Source: Karstenula rhodostoma CBS 690.94
Taxonomy: Eukaryota; Ascomycota; Dothideomycetes; Pleosporales; Didymosphaeriaceae
DNA length: 64,000 bases
Assembly (NCBI GenBank): GCA_010093485.1
Contig: MU001504.1
Span: forward strand, 1,558,437-1,622,436
Reading direction: 5' to 3'
The notes under the pieces were generated by a model, which saw only the letters and a program-made list of their open reading frames with translations, had not been told where the DNA came from and made no database searches. The position numbers and the translations under genes were made by a program. Below are positions 13,726 through 23,522 of this stretch, piece by piece (position 1 is the stretch's first letter; the number at the start of each line of letters is the position of its first letter).

Positions 13726-16364
13726 ACTAGTATATAAGTTAAGGTATTAAAATTAAGCCCTTAGTACTAGATATATAAGTATAAAATAAAGGAGCTAAGT
13801 ACTTAGAGGGTATAATAAAAGAAAAAGTCTATATAATATAATTTAACACGAACTTTCTATAGGAAATATAGTCTAAGATTACTAGAGCTATAGTATACTT
13901 ATATAATTAAATACTAAATTATAAAAATTACTAGTATTTATTATATAAGGTATTCTTTATAATAGTTACCCTTATTAATAAAATAGTAACTTAGCCTTAG
14001 AAATTAAATCTAGTATACCTTAAAATATATAGAAGTAAAGCCTTTACTATAATTAATAATATATAATATAGAAAAAATAAGCTATAAAGATTTAATTTAA
14101 AGGTATAAATTAAATACCTTATAAAATACTAATTAATAAATATCTAGTATATATAAATTCTATTATTATTAAAAGTAATTAGTATCTATAATATTATATT
14201 TAATAAAGATATAGTATTTAATAGAATATAGAAAGAGCTTATAAATAACCTTATATATAATACTCTAGAAGAGATCGCGTTATAGGTTAGAACTATAAAA
14301 AGACTACCTACTCTAATAACTAAATTAGAGATAACTTTATTCTATAAAGATAAATTAGTTATAATAAGTTATAGTAACTTATAATAATAATAAAAGATAT
14401 TAGAAAAGTTACTAAAGAGAAAATATAATAGTACCTACTTATTACTACTAATAATACTACTACTAGTTATATTACTAGTATAACTTATAATATAGAATAT
14501 ACTATTACTAAAAGTATAAGTAATAGATAACTATATATAGTAGTTAATAATAGCTAGTATAAAAATTATACCCTAAATAGCTATATTTATAGTAGATACC
14601 TTAGTAGATTATAAAGGTATATATAAAGGCTATAACCTTAATAAAATATAAGTAAAATAAATACTTATAAAAGAATTAAAGCCTTATTAAAGCTAGCTAC
14701 TACTACTACTAATAATCTAAACTAGACTTAAAGATTACTTAATAGAGGAATTATTTTAAAAAACTAAATATAAATACTTTATTAGCTATTAATAAATAAA
14801 CTTATAGATAAAAATACTATAAAAACTAATTAAATAAATAGGTTACTAAATCCTTAACTATATATAGATATATACCTATAAACTTAATAAATACTATTAA
14901 TTTCTAAAGTATAAGGTTTAACTAGTTATATAAAGAGACTAATAAAAGAATATTACTTTATAAAATATTTATATAGTAATCTTAACTAATTAATTATTTT
15001 ATATACTTATAGTAATAGCTACTAGATATAACTTTAAACTAAAATAATATAATATAACTAATATATTTATATATATAATACTTAATTAAAAAGTCTATAT
15101 AAGGATACCTATAGAATACTAAAAGATAGATATAACTTTTAAATTATAGAAGGTCCTCTATAGACTCTAAATCTCGCCTAAGCTATAATAAAAAAAATTT
15201 ACTATAATACTTAAAAGTATAGATTTTATTATAATTCTATATAAACTATACTATATAATTAAGGATAGTATTATTATCTTTTTCTATATAGATAATATTA
15301 TTATTATTTATTACTAAATAAAAAAGGTAGTAGTAACTAAAATAGTAGAGCTACTTAAATAAAAATATATTATAATTAGAGGAAATAATTTATAATAATT
15401 CCTTAGTATAGAGGTTATTTAAAAATAAAACTAGTAATTTATATAATTATTATAGACCTTATATATTAAAAAGATCTAATAACTAGTAGATAAAACTAAT
15501 TACTACTATAATATACTTATAGCTAGTATAGAGCTTAAACCTTAAAAAGGTCTAGTCTTACTATTAGAGATTAATAAATATTAATAAAAGATTAGATTAC
15601 TACTATTTATAGTAGTTATAATATAACTAGATATTACTTTTACTATATTATAGCTAGTCTAATTTCTATTAAACTTAGGTTAAGTATATTAAAATATTAC
15701 TAATAAAGTATTATTATATCTTTTAACTACTAAATATAAGGGTCTATAGTTTAGAGGTAGATTATACCTCTAGATTACTAGTAATACCTTATTTACTAAT
15801 AATATAATTAATAGGAAAAGCTTATAGGGCTATATAATTAAGTTATTTAATAGCCTAATAATATAGAGGGTAAATAAATAAAATACTATTACTACCTCTA
15901 TAATAGAGATAGAACTATTTACCCTATTATAGGTAGCTAAAAAAGCTATCTATATTTTAAAATTATTAAAGGAGCTTAGAATTATATTACCTAGCTCTAT
16001 AATTATAATATAATATAATAATTAATAAATAATTTACTTAGTAACTTAGAAAGTATTAAAACTCTAGACTAAGCTCTAATATATTAATATCTATAATTAC
16101 TAGCTATAATAAAAAGTCTCTATAGGAATAATTACTATTAAGTATACTAAATTAGCTAAAATAATTACTAATAGATTTATAAAGGTACTACTAGTAAATA
16201 AATAGCTAGACTTCTTTAACTAGCTTAAATTAGTTAATATAGAAAATTAAGAGGTAATAAGTACTATACTATTTAAAAAAATCTAAGACTATTTTTATTA
16301 AGTACTTTAAGCTATTACTTATAATCTAGCTTAGGTAGTTTAGAAATACTAAGCTAAGGGGGTA

Positions 16365-16650
16365 TATTAGATTATATATATATATTATTACCTATAGTAT
16401 AGTATACTTACTATTATAGTAAGTTATAATAACTACTAGTAGTAATAGGTAGTAAATATAAAAGAAGAGGCTAGGATATTTTATACTATTAGAACTAGTA
16501 TAGGGTACTAAGGTACTATTTAAGGGTATATCTTAGTTAGACTTAGAATATTAATTAATTATAATAATTTATATAAATATATAATATATAATTAACCTAT
16601 TTATATTTATAATTTATAATAATCTATTATTATTTATAGTAGATCTAATA
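16365..16650 (+). repeat. 3' LTR of the copia element
   Basis: 286 bp, same start (TATTAG) and end (CTAATA) as the 5' LTR, followed directly by AGTAA. It is preceded by a purine-rich tract AAGCTAAGGGGG that fits a plus-strand priming site. Confidence 0.88.
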
Positions 16651-16655
16651 AGTAA

Positions 16656-16898
16656 TAGTAATAGTAATAGGATAATATATTAAACTATAAGCTATAAACT
16701 ATAAATTATAAATAAAAATTAAGAATATTAATAAATATAAATAAAAAGAGTTAGTATTAAATAATTATTAGTTAGTATTATACTAATAATTAAAAAAGTA
16801 TAAAAATATATAAAATAAGTATTAAAAAAGAATAAAAAGCTCTTTTTTATTATAAGTATACTATATAGTTCTATAGGTCTAGATTAGAATCTAGACTA
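16656..16898 (-). mobile_element. Poly-A-tailed retroposon, copy 4, 5'-side part (split by copia)
   Basis: This is the continuation of the copy that breaks off at 10875. It ends at the family's 5' terminus (CTAGACTA on this strand) and is followed by the right target duplication TTTAGTCCCTT. Together the two parts make about 1.2 kb, the same length as the other copies. Confidence 0.8.
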
Positions 16899-17850
16899 TT
16901 TAGTCCCTTATATATAGAATTCTTTATTTAGAATTCTTTAAATCTAATATATTTATAATAATAATATATAGTATATATAAATAGTTATATTTTTATAATT
17001 TTATATTAAACTTTTAGTAATTCTTTTTTTTTATATATTTATATCTACTATATTATAAGTATCTAATTTTATATTTATATTACTAGTTAGTAATATTTTT
17101 ATACTATTATACCTTTTTAAATATAACTTAATATTTATAGTTTTAATTATTTAAAAACTTAATTATAATTACTAATAATAGTAATATTATTTTAGATACT
17201 AGTTTATAGATATATAGAGGTTCTTTATATATATAGAAACTACTATAATTAATATTATTATATATAATTAAATTTTTAAGTTTATATTATTAAAGTATAT
17301 AAGTATTTATAGTATAGATAATTTAATACTATTACTACTAAATAATTTTTAAAAGTTTTTTAATAGATTTTTTACTATTAGAATTACTTATAGTATTATT
17401 TATATTATTATTAAAGGGTATTAAATATTCTTCTATATATATATTAGTAGTATTATTATCTAAATTAAATATTAAAAATATAGGTATTTAAGTTATAAAT
17501 ATATAAAATACTAAGTCTTATATTAACTTTACTAATAATAAAGTATTATTATTATTAGTAGGAATATTAAAAATAGAATTTAATATATTTATAATTAAGT
17601 TACTATATAAAATAAATATATAAGTAGTTAAATTAATAGAGAGTAATAATAGATATTAGTATAGTATTAATAATAGATATAATATATAATACTAGTTAAA
17701 ATAATACTAATATTAAGAATTTATATATTAATTAATATATATTACCTATAGCTTAGTTATTAAAAAAAATCTTTACCCTATAGTAATTTATTCTATAGAG
17801 TAGTATTTTAAAATAGCTCTTTAGCCTGTATAAAACTTAGCCTAATTTAG
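16899..17850. other. RIP-mutated sequence to the right edge of the AT block
   Basis: 0.95 kb of AT-rich DNA without an ORF. I recognise no element in it. Composition changes sharply after 17820. Confidence 0.5.
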
Positions 17851-17854
17851 TTAC

Positions 17855-17890
17855 AGGCCTGCCCGCGATTACTTAGAGGCCTGCCCGCGA
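17855..17890 (+). repeat. 14-bp direct repeat at the AT/GC composition boundary
   Basis: AGGCCTGCCCGCGA occurs at 17855-17868 and again at 17877-17890, separated by 8 bp, exactly where the AT block gives way to ordinary DNA. It could be a target duplication, a remnant of an element end, or chance. Confidence 0.6.
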
Positions 17891-18984
17891 CGTGGATCCC
17901 GCAGGAAGGGCCTTCGGCTCCATCTTGTCCGCGCCGCTTCCACCGCACACGGGATTATCGTGCAGGCCCGCGTGTCGGGCCGGTCCAATTGACTGCTGTT
18001 GTCTTCGCAGAATGCTACAATACCTGCACTTGTGTACCCATGTGGAATACTCGCCGTGGAAGGGCGATTGTCTGGGCCCGCACCAGGATACGCTTCCCCG
18101 TCATTGACCTTCCAACACTTCCAACATACTCACCGTGCAAGCTTGACCCATCCGTCGAACATCTGCAGACATAGCTTCCATTGTTGCAGACTTTCTCCCA
18201 TGATTGTAGACATTCTCCATCATTTGTGGACGAGAACGTCGATGCCCACAGCGGTTGCTTGGCATTTCTATTTACGCGCCAAAGCAAGCGCTTAACTAGG
18301 CGGTTCTCGCTCCTGACTGGCTGCACGGCCTCACTCCATGATCTGGCCGACGACCACGACGAGCGTCTCAGATGTTGTACATCTCAAGCCTAACGAATCC
18401 CCGGGCGCCTATAGCCTCCAATCTGTTCAATGGCGCCCGCCATGAGGCCAGGCCCGCTCGGCCGGGCAACCGCCGCCTCCAATCACCTCACTCGAGGCCC
18501 TGCTTCCTCTCTGCTTTGCTGGGGTAGCCTCACGCAATTCATCGTGTCCGGAGCGCTTGTCGAATCACGGCTCCAGACACCCAAACTGTACATGAAGCTA
18601 ACACTATATGGTATGGCGGGTAGACAGCATGGGTTTACAACAGCTACCCGTCGGCGTGGCGTGAACCGTGACAGAAACGCATCTTTTCTCTTCTTCTTCA
18701 TCCCGTCTCTTCTAACGTCTCTTTTGCTGGTTCACCTGGGATCGTTAGCCCGCCACTCATTCTAATTTGCTCTTGTTCTGTTTCTTTCACTTCAGCTCGT
18801 CCCCAACAATAGAACACCAAAGCATAATCGCTAAACGGCCTTTGTTTCACATTCTCCAAGACAATGCATTGTATCGGTACCATTTTTTGAACAGTCAGAC
18901 ACGCCATACCGCGAAGCTCTACACCACTCTCATTGTACCTTATATCGCTACACGCAAACACACGACTCGCCGAAATCAAACGAC
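17891..18984. other. Intergenic region and promoter side of the first gene
   Basis: About 1.1 kb of ordinary composition. Only short overlapping ORFs on both strands are present, none with recognisable content. The last few hundred bases are T/C-rich and probably contain the promoter and 5' leader of the gene at 18985. Confidence 0.5.
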
Positions 18985-21900
18985 ATGAGCACTCGACAAA
19001 AGTATGGGCAACAGTCTCGCGACACCGCATTACAGACTACGACGACGGGCTTAGCCTATCCTGCGCCGTCTGCAGGCTCAAACGGACAGGATCAGGATGG
19101 CCATATACTTGTACATTTTAACGGCCACTTCAACGGTCAGTTTAACGGCGCATTTGTGGTTCCCAACAATATGCAGCAACAAGCGCCCGCCGAGAGCGAT
19201 GCACAGATAGCCGCACGTAGAGCCATGGCGAAACGCAACTCTCGATCGTTCGCTGCGAGAATAACACGGAATCGGTCACGGAAGATGGAGGTTGTTCGAG
19301 CGGCAAAACCCGGCATCACAGTCGACACCAGCTTCGCACGACATCGAGGCAACGTACCGCATCAAGTGTATCCACAGGATATCGAGAGGAGAAGCGGCGG
19401 GTCGATCAAGAAACAGGGCTGGTTTGGCCTGGGAAGATCGGACACAAAGAATAAGGGTCTAGGGATAGTGAAGGGAATGACACCACAGCCTGGACATGCT
19501 TCAGGGGACCGGGAAGGCCCAAGCAAAGACCCGAAAACGGCAGACTCTGTGACAGCGGGAAGTAAATCCTGGCAAGAGATCTCACCGTGGGACCGCCCTA
19601 TTCCCATCGGCATCACAGTACCTTCGGACAGTGTCACCGATTTCAGCCCGTATCAAGCAGCACGGGCGCGATCAGACAGCGATGCTACCCTTGCTACCCC
19701 GAACATCATCGTCACTCCTGCTGCGGCTATGAAGTCCGTGTGGTCACCTGATACCGCGTCAGACTACACGGCGTCCAGTGCATACTCGCGAGCTACTCAT
19801 ATGCCGCCATGGGCTTCAGATGTACCACCTGTACCGACATTGCCTGCCGACGTACACAACATGCCTCCCCAGAAAGCAAGCTCTGAAGCACAGCGAGACT
19901 GGAATTTCAATCATTCAAACCGGGCAAGAGGTGACACCCTAGGATCCAACGACACGGCGTTTGAGGAAGAGCAGGACGACATTCGGAAAGATCGCATCAT
20001 GTCGACAGGGACAGTATTCGAGGAAGACGATACGCCATTGCAAGTGAAGAAGCTGCAGACTTTGTCTGTCGATACATCGACGGTGCCTACGCCACGGAGA
20101 TCTCAAGGCTGGTGGAACGTCATAACGACACCGTTTGTGATGTCCCGAACAAATTCTGTCTGGACTCAGGGCGGGCGAAACGGCGAGAAGACGCCCGAGA
20201 TACCCATGGTACCGGCCGAATATGGGATGTACCGGAATTCACCATCACCGTCTACATACATATGGTCCGCAACCGATAGGAGTCCTTCTGCTCTCGGCGA
20301 TTCTCCCATGTACCCAGCTCAAGCAAAGTTTCTAGCCCCGCCCACAGCGGAAATGAGCGACCGTGGGCATAACAACATCAATGTGGGTTTGGTCAACAAC
20401 GCCGATATAAAACAAACCCCAGTCCCACGTACAGTAGACGCGGTCAACAACCCCACTGTGTTTGCCCCTAAAGCCATGTCTGTAACATCGGAGACGGCAT
20501 TGCCTCTCGCTCAACCAACACCAAAAGTACCGACTGGATCTGTGTCGCCCACTCTTACAGATAAGTCTGCGTCGCCGCCAGTTGGCACCATCGCAAACGG
20601 AGTAGTGGCAGTTGGACTGCCACCTCATCCTCAACAGCCACAGCCTCAGCCTCAGCCAATCAATGTGAACATTGCATTCCATGACGGACGATTATTGGCA
20701 AACAGTCACTCTTACCCTTCCAACACGTCCGCGCCGACCCAACCAGGACATGTCATCGTGGCACCGTTGCCTGCGTACGCCAACAGCACCACATCGAGAA
20801 GCAATACACCTCCCCAAGCCGCTCCGATCTTCTTTCCACCGCCACCAAATGCATTCTCGAGAGATAAGCAATCCAGCTTTGGAAACTTCAGCAGAGCTAG
20901 TAGCCCGGGAAACTCGGTGCACGAATCCAAGTTGCAGCAGCCAAACCGGCATCGCAAGATGAATAAATTCATGTCGAAGCTTGCACTGTGCGGCCGCAAA
21001 AAGGGCGAGAAGAAGGATGAAAAGAAAAAGAGACGATCGCGCCGGTGTCTGGGTTGCTGCTGCTGCCTGATCGTGTTGATCTTGCTTGCTGTCCTCATTC
21101 CGTTGGTCGTCGTTTTCACGAGGAAACACAACAACTCTACGACTCCTGTTGGAGGGACCCCAGACACAAGCTCGGACGGTCCAACACAGTGGCTTAACAA
21201 CACTGGCTATCCTCCTATGAAGACTGGACTTCTGACGATCGCACAACCCGAAGCAGTCGAGGAGGAGAGCGGTTGTGTGGCACCAACTACACTGTGGAGC
21301 TGTGCGCTTCCCAAGGAGCAGCAGAAGGACATTCAGCCTAACAAGCCCGACCAGCCCAACTTCAAAGTCGAGATTACCTTCCAAAACGGCACAGCGGCAG
21401 ACCTGTCGAAACCCAGCCGCCGAGCAGCAAACCCCGTCTCAGCAGGCGCCTTCGTGCGTTCCCTTCTCCGCCGTGCTACGCCCTCCCCATCACCCGCCCC
21501 TCCTTCCACTGATGACATGAAATTCCTCGGCCAGACCACCGACGGGACCTCGGCCCCCTTTGAGGGAGAAATCACACCTTTCTTCATGACTTTTCAGGAC
21601 CCTTCCGCCTTTACTTCGTCTTCCGCATCTCGTCTAGCCAAGCGCGCCGATGACCCCACAAACATCACCCTCGTGATCCCCCCTCCCTCGTTGAACCCCG
21701 ACGGCACGGCCGCAGCGGCAAACCTCGTCCCTTTCCCATCCGCCCAACCCCTGCGGCTCTTCAACCGCGGCAAGAAAGACGAGCACTACGGCTTCTACAC
21801 GTACTTTGACCGATCGATTTTCCTGAAATCCATCGATTCGTCGACAGGGCGGGGCGGCAATCCAGCTGACACGAACGGCGGGTCTACGCGGGACGCAGCG

Positions 21901-22269
21901 ACGCTGCGGTGCACGTTCACGCAGACGCGGTTCCTGGTGCAGATCTGGACGCGGTCGACGCAGCCGCTGTTGAAGGCGGCGCAGAACACGACCGACAGCG
22001 CGTTCAAGCGCCCCGGCACGTTTCCGTATGCTGTCACCTTCACGCTGGACAGGCACGGTGGGGATGTCACCAAGAAGAACCTCTTCTGCTACAAGATGGA
22101 GAAGGATGGGACGATGGTGAACAAGGACGCGAACAAGTTCTTCCAGTTTGAGGATCGTGGGTTTGGGGGGAATCTGGTGAATGGGACGCAGGGGCGGCCG
22201 ACGGCGAAGGGGCCTATTGATGGGGGGTCGGGAGGGTGTGGATGTAAGTGGCAGAATTGGGTGGATTGA
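18985..22269 (+). CDS. Large single-pass membrane protein, 'glycoprotease family' type of Ascomycota
   Basis: Single-exon ORF of 1094 residues. The N-terminal ~680 residues are Ser/Thr/Pro-rich and disordered, with an FNG repeat near residues 43-55 and a QP repeat near residues 552-560. A basic Lys/Arg stretch is followed by a Cys cluster (CLGCCCC) and one strongly hydrophobic segment at about residues 690-712, so the short-motif cytosolic side is N-terminal and the C-terminal ~380 residues are probably outside the membrane. That domain contains HYGFYTYFDRSIFLKS near residue 935 and ends Cys-Gly-Cys-Lys-Trp. I recall this conserved C-terminus from ascomycete proteins often labelled glycoprotease family; I see no protease catalytic motif and do not endorse that function. 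No signal peptide is visible. It is the first gene right of the AT block and reads away from it. Confidence 0.85.
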   Translation: MSTRQKYGQQSRDTALQTTTTGLAYPAPSAGSNGQDQDGHILVHFNGHFNGQFNGAFVVPNNMQQQAPAESDAQIAARRAMAKRNSRSFAARITRNRSRKMEVVRAAKPGITVDTSFARHRGNVPHQVYPQDIERRSGGSIKKQGWFGLGRSDTKNKGLGIVKGMTPQPGHASGDREGPSKDPKTADSVTAGSKSWQEISPWDRPIPIGITVPSDSVTDFSPYQAARARSDSDATLATPNIIVTPAAAMKSVWSPDTASDYTASSAYSRATHMPPWASDVPPVPTLPADVHNMPPQKASSEAQRDWNFNHSNRARGDTLGSNDTAFEEEQDDIRKDRIMSTGTVFEEDDTPLQVKKLQTLSVDTSTVPTPRRSQGWWNVITTPFVMSRTNSVWTQGGRNGEKTPEIPMVPAEYGMYRNSPSPSTYIWSATDRSPSALGDSPMYPAQAKFLAPPTAEMSDRGHNNINVGLVNNADIKQTPVPRTVDAVNNPTVFAPKAMSVTSETALPLAQPTPKVPTGSVSPTLTDKSASPPVGTIANGVVAVGLPPHPQQPQPQPQPINVNIAFHDGRLLANSHSYPSNTSAPTQPGHVIVAPLPAYANSTTSRSNTPPQAAPIFFPPPPNAFSRDKQSSFGNFSRASSPGNSVHESKLQQPNRHRKMNKFMSKLALCGRKKGEKKDEKKKRRSRRCLGCCCCLIVLILLAVLIPLVVVFTRKHNNSTTPVGGTPDTSSDGPTQWLNNTGYPPMKTGLLTIAQPEAVEEESGCVAPTTLWSCALPKEQQKDIQPNKPDQPNFKVEITFQNGTAADLSKPSRRAANPVSAGAFVRSLLRRATPSPSPAPPSTDDMKFLGQTTDGTSAPFEGEITPFFMTFQDPSAFTSSSASRLAKRADDPTNITLVIPPPSLNPDGTAAAANLVPFPSAQPLRLFNRGKKDEHYGFYTYFDRSIFLKSIDSSTGRGGNPADTNGGSTRDAATLRCTFTQTRFLVQIWTRSTQPLLKAAQNTTDSAFKRPGTFPYAVTFTLDRHGGDVTKKNLFCYKMEKDGTMVNKDANKFFQFEDRGFGGNLVNGTQGRPTAKGPIDGGSGGCGCKWQNWVD

Positions 22270-23522
22270 TTTGGTTGTGGTTGTGTTGACGTTGGTACGG
22301 ACTTGACGTCTTTATGGATGTGAAAGTGTGTAGGTTGGGGCGTATGGCTGAAGCATCATGTCGACCACTGGATGGTTTTTATTGTACATTACTTGATTGA
22401 TCGGTTGATGGCGGCGAGGACGGTCGAAGAAGCAAAAAGGAGCGCTTGGGATGTAACATGGATGGATCGGGGAGACTGTGTATGCGAGTCAGCAGACTGG
22501 TGGAAACTAGCGCCTCCCGCCGCGGACCCTTGCCGACTCCAGTCCTCGAGCCCACGTTTTCCCTCGCCCGGTGTGATTGGCTCCTTGGCACCTCAGGTCT
22601 CGCCCGCGCTGTGTCCCCATCGACTCACTCGAGAATCATGGCGGCGACGCAAGAGAAGCTCTGACAAGCCGTCGGCTAGGAGAGCTTGTGTCAGCCTCCC
22701 GGGAAATCTCTTTGCTTGGCTCCCGTCCTGGCTGGCAATGGCAGACGACGTGCGCAGGCTGGCCGGACGCTCCCACCGTGGTCTTTTCCGCAGCGGGATC
22801 GGTTCGCAGGCGCGTATTGCAGAGTTAGACGCAGTGGAACTCCTCCCGCATGTCCCCACACCAGGAACACTGTGATATGCACGTAGCGTGTGGTCGCGTG
22901 CGCTCTTGCCCAAAGCGGACGGGCCGAGAAATATCCTTCTCCACCCACTCGTCCGCCGTCTCTGCCGACAGCCCACCAGCCCAGAGCCACCATGCCCATG
23001 CCGGTGGAAGATTTTTCTGGAGCGGGTGTCGCCTACCATGTATTTATTACCATGCCCTCGCCGTCGGCCCTGCAAGTGTGGTGTCTGCTTTCTTTTGCGC
23101 CTCCCACCCAGCGCCTCACCAACGACCCCTGTGGTTGCTTCGAAACACAAGCAGCACATACATCCTTGGCAGCGGCTGATCCTACGCACCAACCAGCGTG
23201 CCCGGAACCCAGCGGCGTACTCGTTCGGACCCAGCGTCATCTGTCAACGCATACGCTGCGCGCCTGTCAACCAGTCATACGTAGCCATTTCCAACGTGCT
23301 CCGGCTGTCTGCAACCATCTGGCGACGGGACAATTGGGACTTTCACTTTCACTTCCCTGCCCAACATCCGGTTTGGAATCTCGTCCAACGTCATAGCTGC
23401 CGCGCTAGACGTCCGGTGTGCATTCACCCAGGCGGAAAGAAGCTTGCGGTTTAAAGCCTTGAGTTGCAGCTGCCCTTGGGCTGCCAAAACCACCCAGAAC
23501 CTCTCCGTCATCTAGTCCAGCC
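22270..23522. other. Intergenic region, promoter of the phosphate transporter
   Basis: 1.25 kb with overlapping ORFs on both strands (up to 215 codons) that look like chance ORFs in GC-rich DNA. None has a recognisable domain. The region presumably carries the terminator of the membrane-protein gene and the promoter of the transporter. Confidence 0.5.

Larger units (their letters stand above)
10876..16650 (+). mobile_element. Complete RIP-inactivated Ty1/copia LTR retrotransposon
   Basis: This is a 5775-bp element with two 286-bp LTRs and a 5-bp target duplication AGTAA (10871-10875 and 16651-16655). Plus-strand relics lie in copia order. An integrase C-terminal part like GIKIEPSAPDTQAQNGGAE reads near 13735-13800. 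An RT motif LYGLR.SPKLW, now LYRL*ISPKL*, starts at 15150. An RT YVDD motif, now YIDN, lies at 15281-15304. An RNase H part like TTS..EAE lies near 15890-15950. INT before RT separates copia from gypsy. A purine tract (AAGGGGG) precedes the 3' LTR at 16365. Stops at former Trp, Gln and Arg codons show RIP. The element is inserted in retroposon copy 4 and interrupted by a short insert in its integrase region. Confidence 0.9.
1..17850. other. AT-rich RIP block with near-total loss of CpA/TpG
   Basis: The dinucleotides CA and TG are almost absent over 17.8 kb. The first 300 bases contain none that I can find, and only rare survivors occur later (for example near 1504, 7361 and 8891). TA, AT, AA and TT dominate. 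This is the expected product of RIP, which converts CpA to TpA on both strands of duplicated DNA in Pezizomycotina. No ORF of useful length exists in the block, so it holds no functional protein-coding gene. Its right edge coincides with a jump to ordinary composition at 17.85-17.89 kb. Confidence 0.93.

Noticed and set aside
1..17850. AT-rich block as mitochondrial DNA or a centromere
   Set aside because: It contains nuclear LTR retrotransposon relics with target duplications and a CpA/TpG loss typical of RIP. No mitochondrial gene is present. A centromere cannot be excluded but nothing specific supports it.
22593..23240. 215-codon minus-strand ORF
   Set aside because: GC-rich, Arg/Gly-rich text with no domain, overlapped by several plus-strand ORFs of similar length; typical chance ORF in a promoter region.
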